A stretch of 42,457 nt of DNA, taken from NCBI GenBank assembly GCA_902793125.1, contig CADBCC010000010.1, positions 1 to 42,457 of the forward strand, read 5' to 3'. Every line of letters begins with the position of its first letter. The first letter of the stretch is position 1. The notes under the pieces were generated by a model that worked only from the letters and a program-made list of their open reading frames with translations, was not told where the DNA came from and ran no database searches. Positions 32,648 through 40,249 of the stretch are shown here, one piece after another. The stretch comes from an uncultured Ruminococcus sp. Lineage in GTDB: Bacteria; Bacillota; Clostridia; Oscillospirales; Acutalibacteraceae. Made by a program: the position numbers and the translations under genes.

Positions 32648-32676
32648 ATTATATACTACTATTTTTGATTTGTCAA
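32648..32676 (-). promoter_or_regulatory. Consensus sigma-A promoter of the mini-ORF transcript
   Basis: TTGACA (32676-32671), 17-bp spacer, TATAAT (32653-32648). This is the only perfect two-box match that I found in the window, and it drives no ordinary gene. Confidence 0.9.
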
Positions 32677-32699
32677 TACTTTTATTTAAATTTTTTCAA

Positions 32700-32989
32700 C
32701 TTTTTTAAAAACTTTTTTATATTTTTTATACCAAAACCATATAATTATGCTAAAAAATGAAAAATATTCACATTTTTCGTTATTTTATGCCAAGCTATCC
32801 GGCTTCTGTTGATAATATTAACAAACCCGCCGCTGTCGTTTTATAAAATTTTACAAATTTATTTTGTGCAGCAGCTCGTTTTTTTCATTCAGATTACTTA
32901 AATTTATTTATCTTTTGTAATATCGTCACAATAAAAACTGTCTCAGGAAAACTTAAACTGAAATATACCTGTATAACTTCCCTGTTTGA
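32700..32989. other. AT-rich divergent intergenic region
   Basis: The region lies between the minus-strand mini-ORF transcript and the proB promoter. No gene, strong hairpin or repeat was seen. Confidence 0.5.
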
Positions 32990-33018
32990 TTGACTAAAAC
33001 ACGCTTTAGTGGTATTAT
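32990..33018 (+). promoter_or_regulatory. Promoter of proB
   Basis: TTGACT (32990-32995), 17-bp spacer, TATTAT (33013-33018), 38 bp upstream of the proB start. Confidence 0.8.
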
Positions 33019-33056
33019 ATACAATTGACGATAAAAGATTATAAAGGCGGGTAAAT

Positions 33057-33827
33057 ATGAGAATTGTAATTAAGATAGGAACCTCAACATTAGCCCATCC
33101 CACAGGACTTCTTAACATCAAAAGAGTTGAGCAGATGTGCAAGGTTATTTCCGACTTAAAAAATGCCGGACATGAAATTGCTATCGTAAGTTCGGGAGCT
33201 ATCGGAATGGGACTCGGAAAAATCGGCTACACAAAACGTCCCGATGACATTCCGACAAACCAGGCAGCGGCGGCAATCGGCCAGTCGGAGCTTATGTACA
33301 CCTACGATAAGATGTTTTCCGAATACAACCACACCGTAGCGCAGATACTTATGACCGGCGCGTATGTTGCGCTTGAGGACTACGGAAAGAATCTTAACAA
33401 CACCCTGTACAGACTTCTTGAACTCGGTGTTATTCCGATAATCAACGAAAACGATACTGTAACCACCGACGAAATTGTTATCGGCGACAACGATACTTTA
33501 GGCGCTACAATCGCGCTTACGCTTAAAGCCGACCTTCTTATACTTCTTTCCGATATTGATGGACTGTTTACGGACGATCCAAACGTAAATCCCGACGCAA
33601 AACGAATTGATATTGTTGAGGAAATTACGGAAGATATCGAAAGCTTAGCTGGTAAAAAGGGATCCGTACTTGGAACAGGCGGTATGATTACGAAAATCAA
33701 CGCCGCTAAAATGGTTACGGAAAAAGGAATCGAGATGGTAGTAGCCAACGGCAGAAACCCCGAAATCCTGTATGACATTCTGAACGGTACAGCCATCTGT
33801 ACAAGATTTAAAGCGAAAAGTAATTAA
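33057..33827 (+). CDS. proB: Glutamate 5-kinase
   Basis: The 256-aa enzyme phosphorylates glutamate in the first step of proline synthesis. Amino-acid-kinase motifs are IVIKIGTSTLAHPTG, IVSSGAIGMGLGKIG, PIINENDTVTTDE, GDNDTLGATIAL, LLSDIDGLFTDDP and GSVLGTGGMITKINAA. The protein ends after the kinase domain; the C-terminal PUA domain found in many ProB proteins (about 370 aa) is absent, as in other short forms. The ribosome binding site AAAGGCGGG supports ATG. First gene of proB-proA-proC. Confidence 0.96.
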   Translation: MRIVIKIGTSTLAHPTGLLNIKRVEQMCKVISDLKNAGHEIAIVSSGAIGMGLGKIGYTKRPDDIPTNQAAAAIGQSELMYTYDKMFSEYNHTVAQILMTGAYVALEDYGKNLNNTLYRLLELGVIPIINENDTVTTDEIVIGDNDTLGATIALTLKADLLILLSDIDGLFTDDPNVNPDAKRIDIVEEITEDIESLAGKKGSVLGTGGMITKINAAKMVTEKGIEMVVANGRNPEILYDILNGTAICTRFKAKSN

Positions 33828-33916
33828 AAGGATAAGAAATGTTAAGGTATAGTTCATTATTCCTTAAAACCTAAAAATAATAGTTAAATAAATCATTAAG
33901 AAAGGAACGTCCGTAA

Positions 33917-35185
33917 TTGATGCGGACAAACAGAAAAATGACAACACAGGAATTACTTATAAAAGCGAAAAACGCTAAAAGCACATTAAACGCGCTTTCT
34001 GTTGAGGATATTAACAAAGCGCTTGAGGCTATGGCGGACGCGCTTATTAAAAACACGGAAATTATCCTTAAAAACAACGCGGAAGATATCGAAAAGTCCA
34101 GAGGCGTTGTAAGCGACGTTATGATAGACAGGCTCTCGCTTTCCGAAGAAAGAATCGAGGGAATGGCACAGGGAATCCGCGACGTAGCGAAGCTCCCCTC
34201 GCCTGTCGGAAAAGTTCTTAAAAGCAACGAACAGCAAAAAGGACTCGTTATTGAAAAAACATCGGTACCGCTCGGCGTAGTAGCGATCATCTACGAAAGC
34301 CGTCCGAACGTTACCTCCGACGCCGCAGCTCTCGCTCTTAAAAGCGGAAACGTCTGTGTACTCCGCTGCGGAAAAGAAGCTCACAGGAGCGCTTCGGCAA
34401 TTGTAAGCGCGCTTCAGGACGGACTTGAAAGCGTGGGAATCAACAGAGATTTAGTTCTTCTCGTTGAAGATACAACACGCCGGAGCGCAAACGAACTTAT
34501 GACAGCGAACGGATACATCGACCTTCTTATCCCCCGTGGCGGAAAAGGTCTTATAAACGCCTGCCTTAAAAACGCTACAGTACCCTGTATTCAGACAGGT
34601 ACGGGTATCTGCCACATTTATGTTGACGGCGACGCGGATGTCGATATGGCGCTTAATATTGTTGAGAACGCCAAGACAAGCCGTCCGTCGGTATGCAACG
34701 CCGAGGAAGTTTTGGTTGTAAGCAAAAAAATCGCTGACGAGTTTTTACCGAAACTGAAAGAAAGAATTGTTGACGGCAGAAAAGATAATCCCGTTGAGCT
34801 CAGGCTCGACGAAGACGCTCAGAAAATTATTGACGGCGTGCCCGCCGGAGAGAACGACTTCGATACTGAATTTCTGGATTATATCCTTGCCGTTAAGATT
34901 GTTAACGACGTTGACGAAGCTATAGCTCACATCAACACCCATTCAACAGGTCACAGCGAAGCAATTGTAACAAACAACAAAGAGGCCGCGGAAAAGTTCA
35001 CCCGCTCAATCGACAGCTCGTCGGTTTACGTAAACGCAAGCACACGCTTTACCGACGGCGGCGAGTTCGGCTTAGGCTGCGAGATGGGAATTTCTACACA
35101 GAAACTACACGCCAGAGGCCCGATGGGACTCGAGGAACTTAATACATATAAGTTCATAATAAGAGGTCAGGGAAATATCAGATAA
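33917..35185 (+). CDS. proA: Gamma-glutamyl phosphate reductase
   Basis: The 422-aa aldehyde-dehydrogenase-fold enzyme reduces glutamyl-5-phosphate with NADPH. Seen: VPLGVVAIIYESRPNVT, LKSGNVCVLRCGKEAHRS, LIPRGGKGLI, the catalytic Cys region TVPCIQTGTGICHIYVD, and FGLGCEMGISTQKLHARGPMGLEEL. The start is uncertain: TTG at 33917 (ten bases after AAAGGA), ATG at 33920, or ATG at 33938, which gives the typical N-terminus MTTQELL. The 89-bp gap after proB contains a CCTTAAAACCTAAAA stretch also found near 31790. Confidence 0.96.
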   Translation: MMRTNRKMTTQELLIKAKNAKSTLNALSVEDINKALEAMADALIKNTEIILKNNAEDIEKSRGVVSDVMIDRLSLSEERIEGMAQGIRDVAKLPSPVGKVLKSNEQQKGLVIEKTSVPLGVVAIIYESRPNVTSDAAALALKSGNVCVLRCGKEAHRSASAIVSALQDGLESVGINRDLVLLVEDTTRRSANELMTANGYIDLLIPRGGKGLINACLKNATVPCIQTGTGICHIYVDGDADVDMALNIVENAKTSRPSVCNAEEVLVVSKKIADEFLPKLKERIVDGRKDNPVELRLDEDAQKIIDGVPAGENDFDTEFLDYILAVKIVNDVDEAIAHINTHSTGHSEAIVTNNKEAAEKFTRSIDSSSVYVNASTRFTDGGEFGLGCEMGISTQKLHARGPMGLEELNTYKFIIRGQGNIR

Positions 35186-35263
35186 AAGTTAACTGTACTC
35201 CTCCCCGCTGTTTTAAAGAACAGAATTTAATAAATTATCAAACACAAAAGGATGAATAAATCT

Positions 35264-36058
35264 ATGACATATGGTTTCATTGGTGCGGGAAATATGGGCG
35301 GAGCGCTCTGCAAAGCTGTTTCCAAAAGCACAAAAGACATTTTAATCGCGGATTATTTAGATGAGAAAGCGGAAAGATTAGCATATAAAACAGGCGGAAA
35401 AACCGCCGACAACAACACAATCGCCGAACAATGCGATTGCATCTTCTTAGGCGTTAAACCTCAGATGATGGCGGAGATGCTCGGCGGAATACAAGACGCC
35501 CTTAAAAACAACAGCGGCGTTGTACTCGTTACAATGGCGGCGGGACTTTCAATTGATACAATAAAAAAGATGGCAGGCGGAGATTATAATGTAATCAGAA
35601 TTATGCCTAATACTCCCGTCGAAGTCGGTGAAGGCGAAATCCTCTATACAAGAGGAGAAAATGTCAGCAACAGCGAACTAAGCAATTTCCTTGACAATAT
35701 GAAATACGCGGGCAACCTTACCGCTATTCCCGAAAGTCTTATGGACGCGGGATGTTCGGTTTCGGGCTGCGGACCGGCGTTTGTGTATATGTTCATAAGA
35801 GGTCTTGCCGAGGGCGGAATGGAATGTGGAATCGACAAAAAAACCGCCGTTGATATGGCGGCTCAGACCGTACTCGGAAGCGCTAAGCTCTTAATGGAAA
35901 GTAAAGAAGACCCCTCATCCCTTATTGAAAAGGTCTGCTCACCCGGCGGAAGCACAATCGAGGGTGTAAAATCGCTCGATAACGATAACCTCGAAGATGT
36001 AATAGTTGAAGCCGTAAAAGCGGCGTATAAGCGAAATATAGAGCTCGGAAAAGCATAA
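35264..36058 (+). CDS. proC: Pyrroline-5-carboxylate reductase
   Basis: The 264-aa enzyme carries out the last step of proline synthesis, reducing P5C with NAD(P)H. Seen: the Rossmann motif YGFIGAGNMGGAL, IFLGVKPQMM, VIRIMPNTPVEVGEG, and the C-terminal SVSGCGPAFVYMFI, MAAQTVLGSAKLL and CSPGGSTIEGVKSL. I prefer the ATG at 35264 because AAAAGG lies upstream at usable distance and the N-terminus fits the family; an in-frame ATG at 35252 would add four residues but abuts the AAAAGG. It lies about 80 bp after proA. Confidence 0.95.
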   Translation: MTYGFIGAGNMGGALCKAVSKSTKDILIADYLDEKAERLAYKTGGKTADNNTIAEQCDCIFLGVKPQMMAEMLGGIQDALKNNSGVVLVTMAAGLSIDTIKKMAGGDYNVIRIMPNTPVEVGEGEILYTRGENVSNSELSNFLDNMKYAGNLTAIPESLMDAGCSVSGCGPAFVYMFIRGLAEGGMECGIDKKTAVDMAAQTVLGSAKLLMESKEDPSSLIEKVCSPGGSTIEGVKSLDNDNLEDVIVEAVKAAYKRNIELGKA

Positions 36059-36145
36059 GTAACCCTACAGTTACGGATAGCTAATCTCCGTAATATACGG
36101 GACTTATTATAGAAAAAGCGTATAATTAAAATTTTGTCATAATTA

Positions 36146-36175
36146 TTGATAAACAAAAGCGTTTTATGTTATAAT
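36146..36175 (+). promoter_or_regulatory. Promoter of the glycosyltransferase gene
   Basis: TTGATA (36146-36151), 18-bp spacer, TATAAT (36170-36175) with extended -10 TGT. Confidence 0.7.
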
Positions 36176-36227
36176 AATATGAATAATAAAAATCTATACA
36201 TTTCTGTGAAGTGTACGGAGGATTTAT

Positions 36228-37259
36228 ATGGAAGCTACAGAAAAAGTTATAACATTCGCGGTACCGTGTTACAATTCCGCGGAATATATGGACCATTGCA
36301 TAAGCACTCTGCTTTCAGTCGGAGAAGACGCTGAAATTATTTTAATTGACGATGGTTCCACAAAAGACAGAACTCCCGAAATCTGTGACCAATATGCCGA
36401 AAAATACCCCAACATTATTAAAGTAATTCACCAGGAAAACGGCGGTCACGGCGAAGGCGTTAACCAGGGACTCCGCCACGCTACAGGTACATATTACAAA
36501 GTAGTCGACAGCGACGACTGGCTTGATACAGACTGTTTGCGCCAGGTGCTTGTAAAACTTAAAGAACTTGAAAACAAAAACCTCGATATGATGATTTGCA
36601 ACTATGTTTACGAACACGTCGAGGACAATACAACCCACACAATGCACTACAAAAATGTTTTCCCGCAGAATACAATTTTCTCCTGGGACGACATCAGCGG
36701 TTTCAGCATTTCACAATGCCTTTTAATGCATTCGGTAATTTACCGCACGCAGCTCCTTAAAGACTGCGGTGTAGAACTTCCGAAGCACACATTCTACGTT
36801 GATAATATTTTTGTATATACACCGCTCCCCTACGTTAAGAACATCTACTATATGGACCTTGATCTGTACCGTTACTTTATCGGTCGCGAAGACCAGAGCG
36901 TTAACGAGCAGGTTATGGCGTCAAGAATCGACCAGCAGCTCAGAGTTACAAAGATTATGATTGACGCGCACCATATCGACGATGTTTTTAAAGTAAGTAA
37001 AAAACTCGGAAAATATATGAGAAAATACATCGCGATGATGATGACGATTTCCAATATTTTCTGTGAGTTGTGCGAGTACGAAGATAAAGACGAAAAGCGG
37101 AAAGACCTATGGCAATACCTGAGAAATTCCGACGAAAAGATTTATTACTTCGTACGATATAAAACTATTTGGAGTCTGGCCTGCGTTCAGAATAAACCCG
37201 GACGTAAGATTGCCGTATTCCTTTACAGAATCGCAAGAAAAATTTATAAATTCAACTGA
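36228..37259 (+). CDS. Family 2 glycosyltransferase
   Basis: The 343-aa GT-A enzyme has the nucleotide-sugar site ITFAVPCYNSAEYMD, IILIDDGSTKDRT, the GEGVNQGLRHATG acceptor loop, and the metal-binding DSDDW (about residue 93). The C-terminal 130 residues are helical and variable (MRKYIAMMMTISNIF). No TM segment is evident. The acceptor and sugar are unknown; a cell-surface polysaccharide or teichoic-acid-like role is possible. It is a single gene with its own promoter and a terminator immediately after the stop. Ribosome binding site ACGGAGG. Confidence 0.92.
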   Translation: MEATEKVITFAVPCYNSAEYMDHCISTLLSVGEDAEIILIDDGSTKDRTPEICDQYAEKYPNIIKVIHQENGGHGEGVNQGLRHATGTYYKVVDSDDWLDTDCLRQVLVKLKELENKNLDMMICNYVYEHVEDNTTHTMHYKNVFPQNTIFSWDDISGFSISQCLLMHSVIYRTQLLKDCGVELPKHTFYVDNIFVYTPLPYVKNIYYMDLDLYRYFIGREDQSVNEQVMASRIDQQLRVTKIMIDAHHIDDVFKVSKKLGKYMRKYIAMMMTISNIFCELCEYEDKDEKRKDLWQYLRNSDEKIYYFVRYKTIWSLACVQNKPGRKIAVFLYRIARKIYKFN

Positions 37260-37260
37260 G

Positions 37261-37288
37261 AAAAGCTCCCTTTCGGGAGCTTTTTTTA
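37261..37288. terminator. Bidirectional terminator
   Basis: AAAAGCTCCC / GGGAGCTTTTTTT stem with a TTTC loop lies between the convergent glycosyltransferase and Na/Ca exchanger genes; it overlaps the stop of the latter. Confidence 0.85.
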
Positions 37289-38251
37289 ATGAAACATAAA
37301 AGTATAAACCATATACGCCGCGTATACAATAAGCAAGGCCGCGCCCTGCCAGCGGGAGAATTTTTTTGTAAAGAAAGTCGGTACAAAACAGAAAAGAGAT
37401 AATCCCATAAGCACAGGCAAATCGGTATAAAGCGTTCCCGCGGAGACGGGCAGGCTTTTTCCGTAAGCAAGCATACAGGGCGGAAGAATAAAAGTAATAT
37501 CGATAATATTAGAACCGAGTATATTTCCGATTGAAAGCGACGCCTGCTTTTTCCTTATAGCTGAAATCGTAGTTACAAGCTCGGGAAGAGATGTTCCGAT
37601 AGCGACAGCCGAGATACTTATTATTCTCGTCGGCACGCCTAAAGACGAAGCTATTGCCGATCCATAATTAACAAGAAGCTCGGAGCCCGCGATAATTCCC
37701 GCGCATCCTAATACAAACAACACAATCTTTTTTAATACAATAGCTTTCGTTACTTCTTCTTTTTCAACTGCTGCCGTATCATCCTGTACCGATATATTTT
37801 TCTTGGCGCTTCGGACGTTTTCGTAAACAAATACAGCAAAAATAATCAGCAGAACAACTGACGCGATAATCGAAATTTCTCCCGAAATTCCGAAAAGCCA
37901 GATTGCGGCTATTGAAGCCAGAAGCAGGATTATTTTCGGCAAATAATCTTTCAGCTTTACAACTATCGGCATAAACAAAAGACTTATTCCGAGTATTAAT
38001 CCTGTGTTGGCGGTTACGGAACCAATCGCGTTACCTGTCGCCATTTCAACGTCACCCTGCGCGGCGGCAATCACCGAAACAATTACCTCGGGCAGCGATG
38101 TCGCGAATCCGACTATTGTAGCACCCACGATAAAATGCGGAATACCTGAAATTTCGGCAAACCATACCGCGGCGTCAACAAACCAGTCGCCGCCTTTTAT
38201 TATCAGTAAAAGACCGACAGCAAATAAAAAATACATTAAAAAAACTTCCAT
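37286..38251 (-). CDS. CaCA-family sodium/calcium exchanger (YrbG-like)
   Basis: The 321-aa membrane protein has about ten segments in two inverted halves, each with an alpha-repeat: VGATIVGFATSLPEVIVSV with GNAIGSVTANTGLILG (N-terminal), and AVAIGTSLPELVTTISA with GNILGSNIIDITFILP (C-terminal). The conserved acidic residues (E in LPE) needed for calcium binding are present. It exports Ca2+ in exchange for Na+ (K+ dependence possible). Ribosome binding site CGGAGG. Last gene of the operon, 11 bp after queH. Confidence 0.93.
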   Translation of the reverse strand: MEVFLMYFLFAVGLLLIIKGGDWFVDAAVWFAEISGIPHFIVGATIVGFATSLPEVIVSVIAAAQGDVEMATGNAIGSVTANTGLILGISLLFMPIVVKLKDYLPKIILLLASIAAIWLFGISGEISIIASVVLLIIFAVFVYENVRSAKKNISVQDDTAAVEKEEVTKAIVLKKIVLFVLGCAGIIAGSELLVNYGSAIASSLGVPTRIISISAVAIGTSLPELVTTISAIRKKQASLSIGNILGSNIIDITFILPPCMLAYGKSLPVSAGTLYTDLPVLMGLSLFCFVPTFFTKKFSRWQGAALLIVYAAYMVYTFMFH

Positions 38252-38262
38252 ATATCCTCCGT

Positions 38263-38859
38263 TTATTTACGCGAAAATACGCAACCGCAGTAATTCTGGC
38301 GGTAAAGATTGTATTCTTCGGAAAGCTCGATTGAGCGTTTATAACCATTCTTCTTTTTAAAATCGGAAGGCAGGTACTTCACCCCGTACTCATCGGCAAT
38401 CCTGTTTCCGATTTCGTTAATTTTTTCCGCGTTTTTAAGCGGAGAAATTGTAAGCGTGGTAAGAAAATAATCAGCGCCGATTTCTTTGCATTTTTTCGCA
38501 GCCTCGCTAAGGCGAAGCTCAAAACATTTTTCACAGCGTTTACCGCCCTCGGGCTCGTTCTCCAAACCCTTTACGGCTTCAATAAAAGCTTTTGGATTAT
38601 ACTCCCCTTTTATCAGCTTTACGGGGTTTTTAACAGGGAGCTCGTTTATAAGCCTTTCTTCTTCCGAAAGGCGGTAATTATACTCCTCGGGGTTTGTAAT
38701 ATTCGGATTATAGTACAGGATATTTATATGAAAATACTCTGATAAATATTCGATGACATAGCTTGAACACGGAGCGCAGCAGGCGTGAATCAGCAAAGTC
38801 TCAGTTGAGTTAAGATTTTCAATTACCGCGTCCATATTTTTTTGAGCATTAGTTTTCAT
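38263..38859 (-). CDS. queH: Epoxyqueuosine reductase QueH
   Basis: The 198-aa enzyme of the QueH (former DUF208) family reduces epoxyqueuosine to queuosine in tRNA. The cluster-binding cysteines are visible: HACCAPCSSY (about 26), KRCEKCFELRL (about 108), and the C-terminal YCGCVF. It overlaps the HAD gene by 11 bp. No other queuosine gene is nearby. Confidence 0.93.
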   Translation of the reverse strand: MKTNAQKNMDAVIENLNSTETLLIHACCAPCSSYVIEYLSEYFHINILYYNPNITNPEEYNYRLSEEERLINELPVKNPVKLIKGEYNPKAFIEAVKGLENEPEGGKRCEKCFELRLSEAAKKCKEIGADYFLTTLTISPLKNAEKINEIGNRIADEYGVKYLPSDFKKKNGYKRSIELSEEYNLYRQNYCGCVFSRK

Positions 38860-39508
38860 TTATATACTCCAAAATTTCATCGGCGCTTGAAGCGACAAAC
38901 TCCGCTCCCGCGTCAATAAGTTCCTTCCTTTCGCGGAATCCCCAGTCCACTCCGAGCATATCCACTCCCGCGTTTTTCGCGGTGAAAATATCCACGTCGC
39001 TGTCGCCGATATAAAGACATTCGGATTTTTTTACTTCTAATTCTTTTAAAATAGCGTTAAGCGCTTCGGGATCGGGCTTCACGGGATACCCGGGCTTTTT
39101 GCCCCAGGCTGAGTCAAATTTATGCTCGGGATAAATCTTATTTAAAATCCCGCTAACAAATTCATCGGGCTTATTCGAAAGCACTGCGGTTTTTACTCCC
39201 GTTTTCTTAAGTTCGGACAATAGCTTTTCGCAGCCGTTATAAGAGGTTGTGTTATCGTTGCAATGCTCTTTATAGAAAGTATCAAAAGTATCTTTAACAA
39301 TATTTCTGAGTCTTTCGTCTTTACAGCTTTCGCCCATCGCTCTGTCGATTAACTTTTCTCTTCCGTTTCCGACGAACTTCTTATACTTTTCTACCTCGTG
39401 GGGTTTAAGCCCCGCCTTTTTCAAACCCTCGTTTACGGAAACGGCTAAATCTGTAAGAGAGTTTACAAGAGTTCCGTCGAGGTCAAAAACAAGCAATTTA
39501 TACTTCAT
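38849..39508 (-). CDS. HAD-family phosphatase (phosphoglycolate phosphatase-like)
   Basis: The 219-aa HAD IA protein shows motif I LVFDLDGTLVNSLTDL, a helical cap with KFVGNGREKLIDRA, motif II TAVLSNKP, the motif III Lys in KPGYPVKPDPEAL, and motif IV YIGDSDVDIFTAKNAG. It fits the Gph/PGP group, but HAD substrates are hard to predict. It overlaps the preceding cyclase gene by 1 bp (TAATG). Confidence 0.92.
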   Translation of the reverse strand: MKYKLLVFDLDGTLVNSLTDLAVSVNEGLKKAGLKPHEVEKYKKFVGNGREKLIDRAMGESCKDERLRNIVKDTFDTFYKEHCNDNTTSYNGCEKLLSELKKTGVKTAVLSNKPDEFVSGILNKIYPEHKFDSAWGKKPGYPVKPDPEALNAILKELEVKKSECLYIGDSDVDIFTAKNAGVDMLGVDWGFRERKELIDAGAEFVASSADEILEYINEN

Positions 39509-40101
39509 TAAAATCCCTTTTCCTGTTCAAATAGAATCGCTCTGCACGGAGCCGCCTCAAGACCGTCGAGGCGTATCGGAAAGGCGCTGAGCGTGTAATC
39601 GCTTCCCGCGCTTATATCTTCAAGGTTCAGGTTTTCTAAAACCACCTTATTATTTACGGCGAGAATACGGTGGGTTCTGTATTCGTCAAACGGAGCAGCG
39701 ATTGAATCAGAATCGGTTCCGACCAGCACAATATCACTGTCGGCGATAATCTGCGCCGCGGAGGACTCGATATACCCCATACCGTTTCCTCGTATAAGCA
39801 GACGCTTCCGGCATTTAGGGAGAATTTCTTCCATATCCTCGCCCGTTAAAATACGGTCGGTCTCAACCACGGTGCACTTTCCGTAAAATACGGCAAGACG
39901 GATTTCGTCTATTTTTTTACCCTCTTCGTCGTAGTGAAAAGGCGCGTCGATATGAGTAGCGGTATGGCTGCTCATAGAAAATGAGCTTAGGTTATACATA
40001 TCGCCGTTATCTATTGAATTAATAATATTATAATTTGTCTCGGGATCACCCTCGTACGGTTTGGTTTCGGGAATACTCCTGCTTATATCGTAAATAATCA
40101 T
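39508..40101 (-). CDS. Cyclase / kynurenine formamidase-like metal hydrolase
   Basis: The 197-aa protein of the cyclase family (PF04199-type) has the metal motif SSHTATHIDAPFH (about 46-58), an early DISRSIPETKPYEGDP, and the conserved ILFEQEKGF C-terminus. Kynurenine formamidase is one known activity, but no kynurenine genes are here, so the substrate is open. It is first in the operon with the HAD phosphatase, queH and the exchanger; the promoter is TTGTTA-N16-TATAAT at 40134-40161. Confidence 0.88.
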   Translation of the reverse strand: MIIYDISRSIPETKPYEGDPETNYNIINSIDNGDMYNLSSFSMSSHTATHIDAPFHYDEEGKKIDEIRLAVFYGKCTVVETDRILTGEDMEEILPKCRKRLLIRGNGMGYIESSAAQIIADSDIVLVGTDSDSIAAPFDEYRTHRILAVNNKVVLENLNLEDISAGSDYTLSAFPIRLDGLEAAPCRAILFEQEKGF

Positions 40102-40133
40102 CTTTCCACAACCTTTTGAAAATCGCTGTTTCT

Positions 40134-40161
40134 ATTATAACATATTTTCAATTTTTAACAA
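40134..40161 (-). promoter_or_regulatory. Promoter of the cyclase-HAD-queH-exchanger operon
   Basis: TTGTTA (40161-40156), 16-bp spacer, TATAAT (40139-40134), extended -10 TGT. Confidence 0.65.
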
Positions 40162-40170
40162 GTACATCCC

Positions 40171-40200
40171 AAAAAAACTCCGCAGCCGAAGCTGCGGAGT
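40171..40200 (-). terminator. Terminator of the starch-binding protein gene
   Basis: ACTCCGCAGC / GCTGCGGAGT stem with a 4-nt loop, followed on the minus strand by seven T. Confidence 0.9.
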
Positions 40201-40249
40201 AATTCTATTTAATTATCACAAATCTTAATCAGATTATCAGATTATTAAA

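Noticed and set aside
32894-33142. 82-codon minus-strand ORF overlapping the proB start
   Set aside because: It covers the proB promoter and the first 86 bp of proB antisense and has no ribosome binding site.
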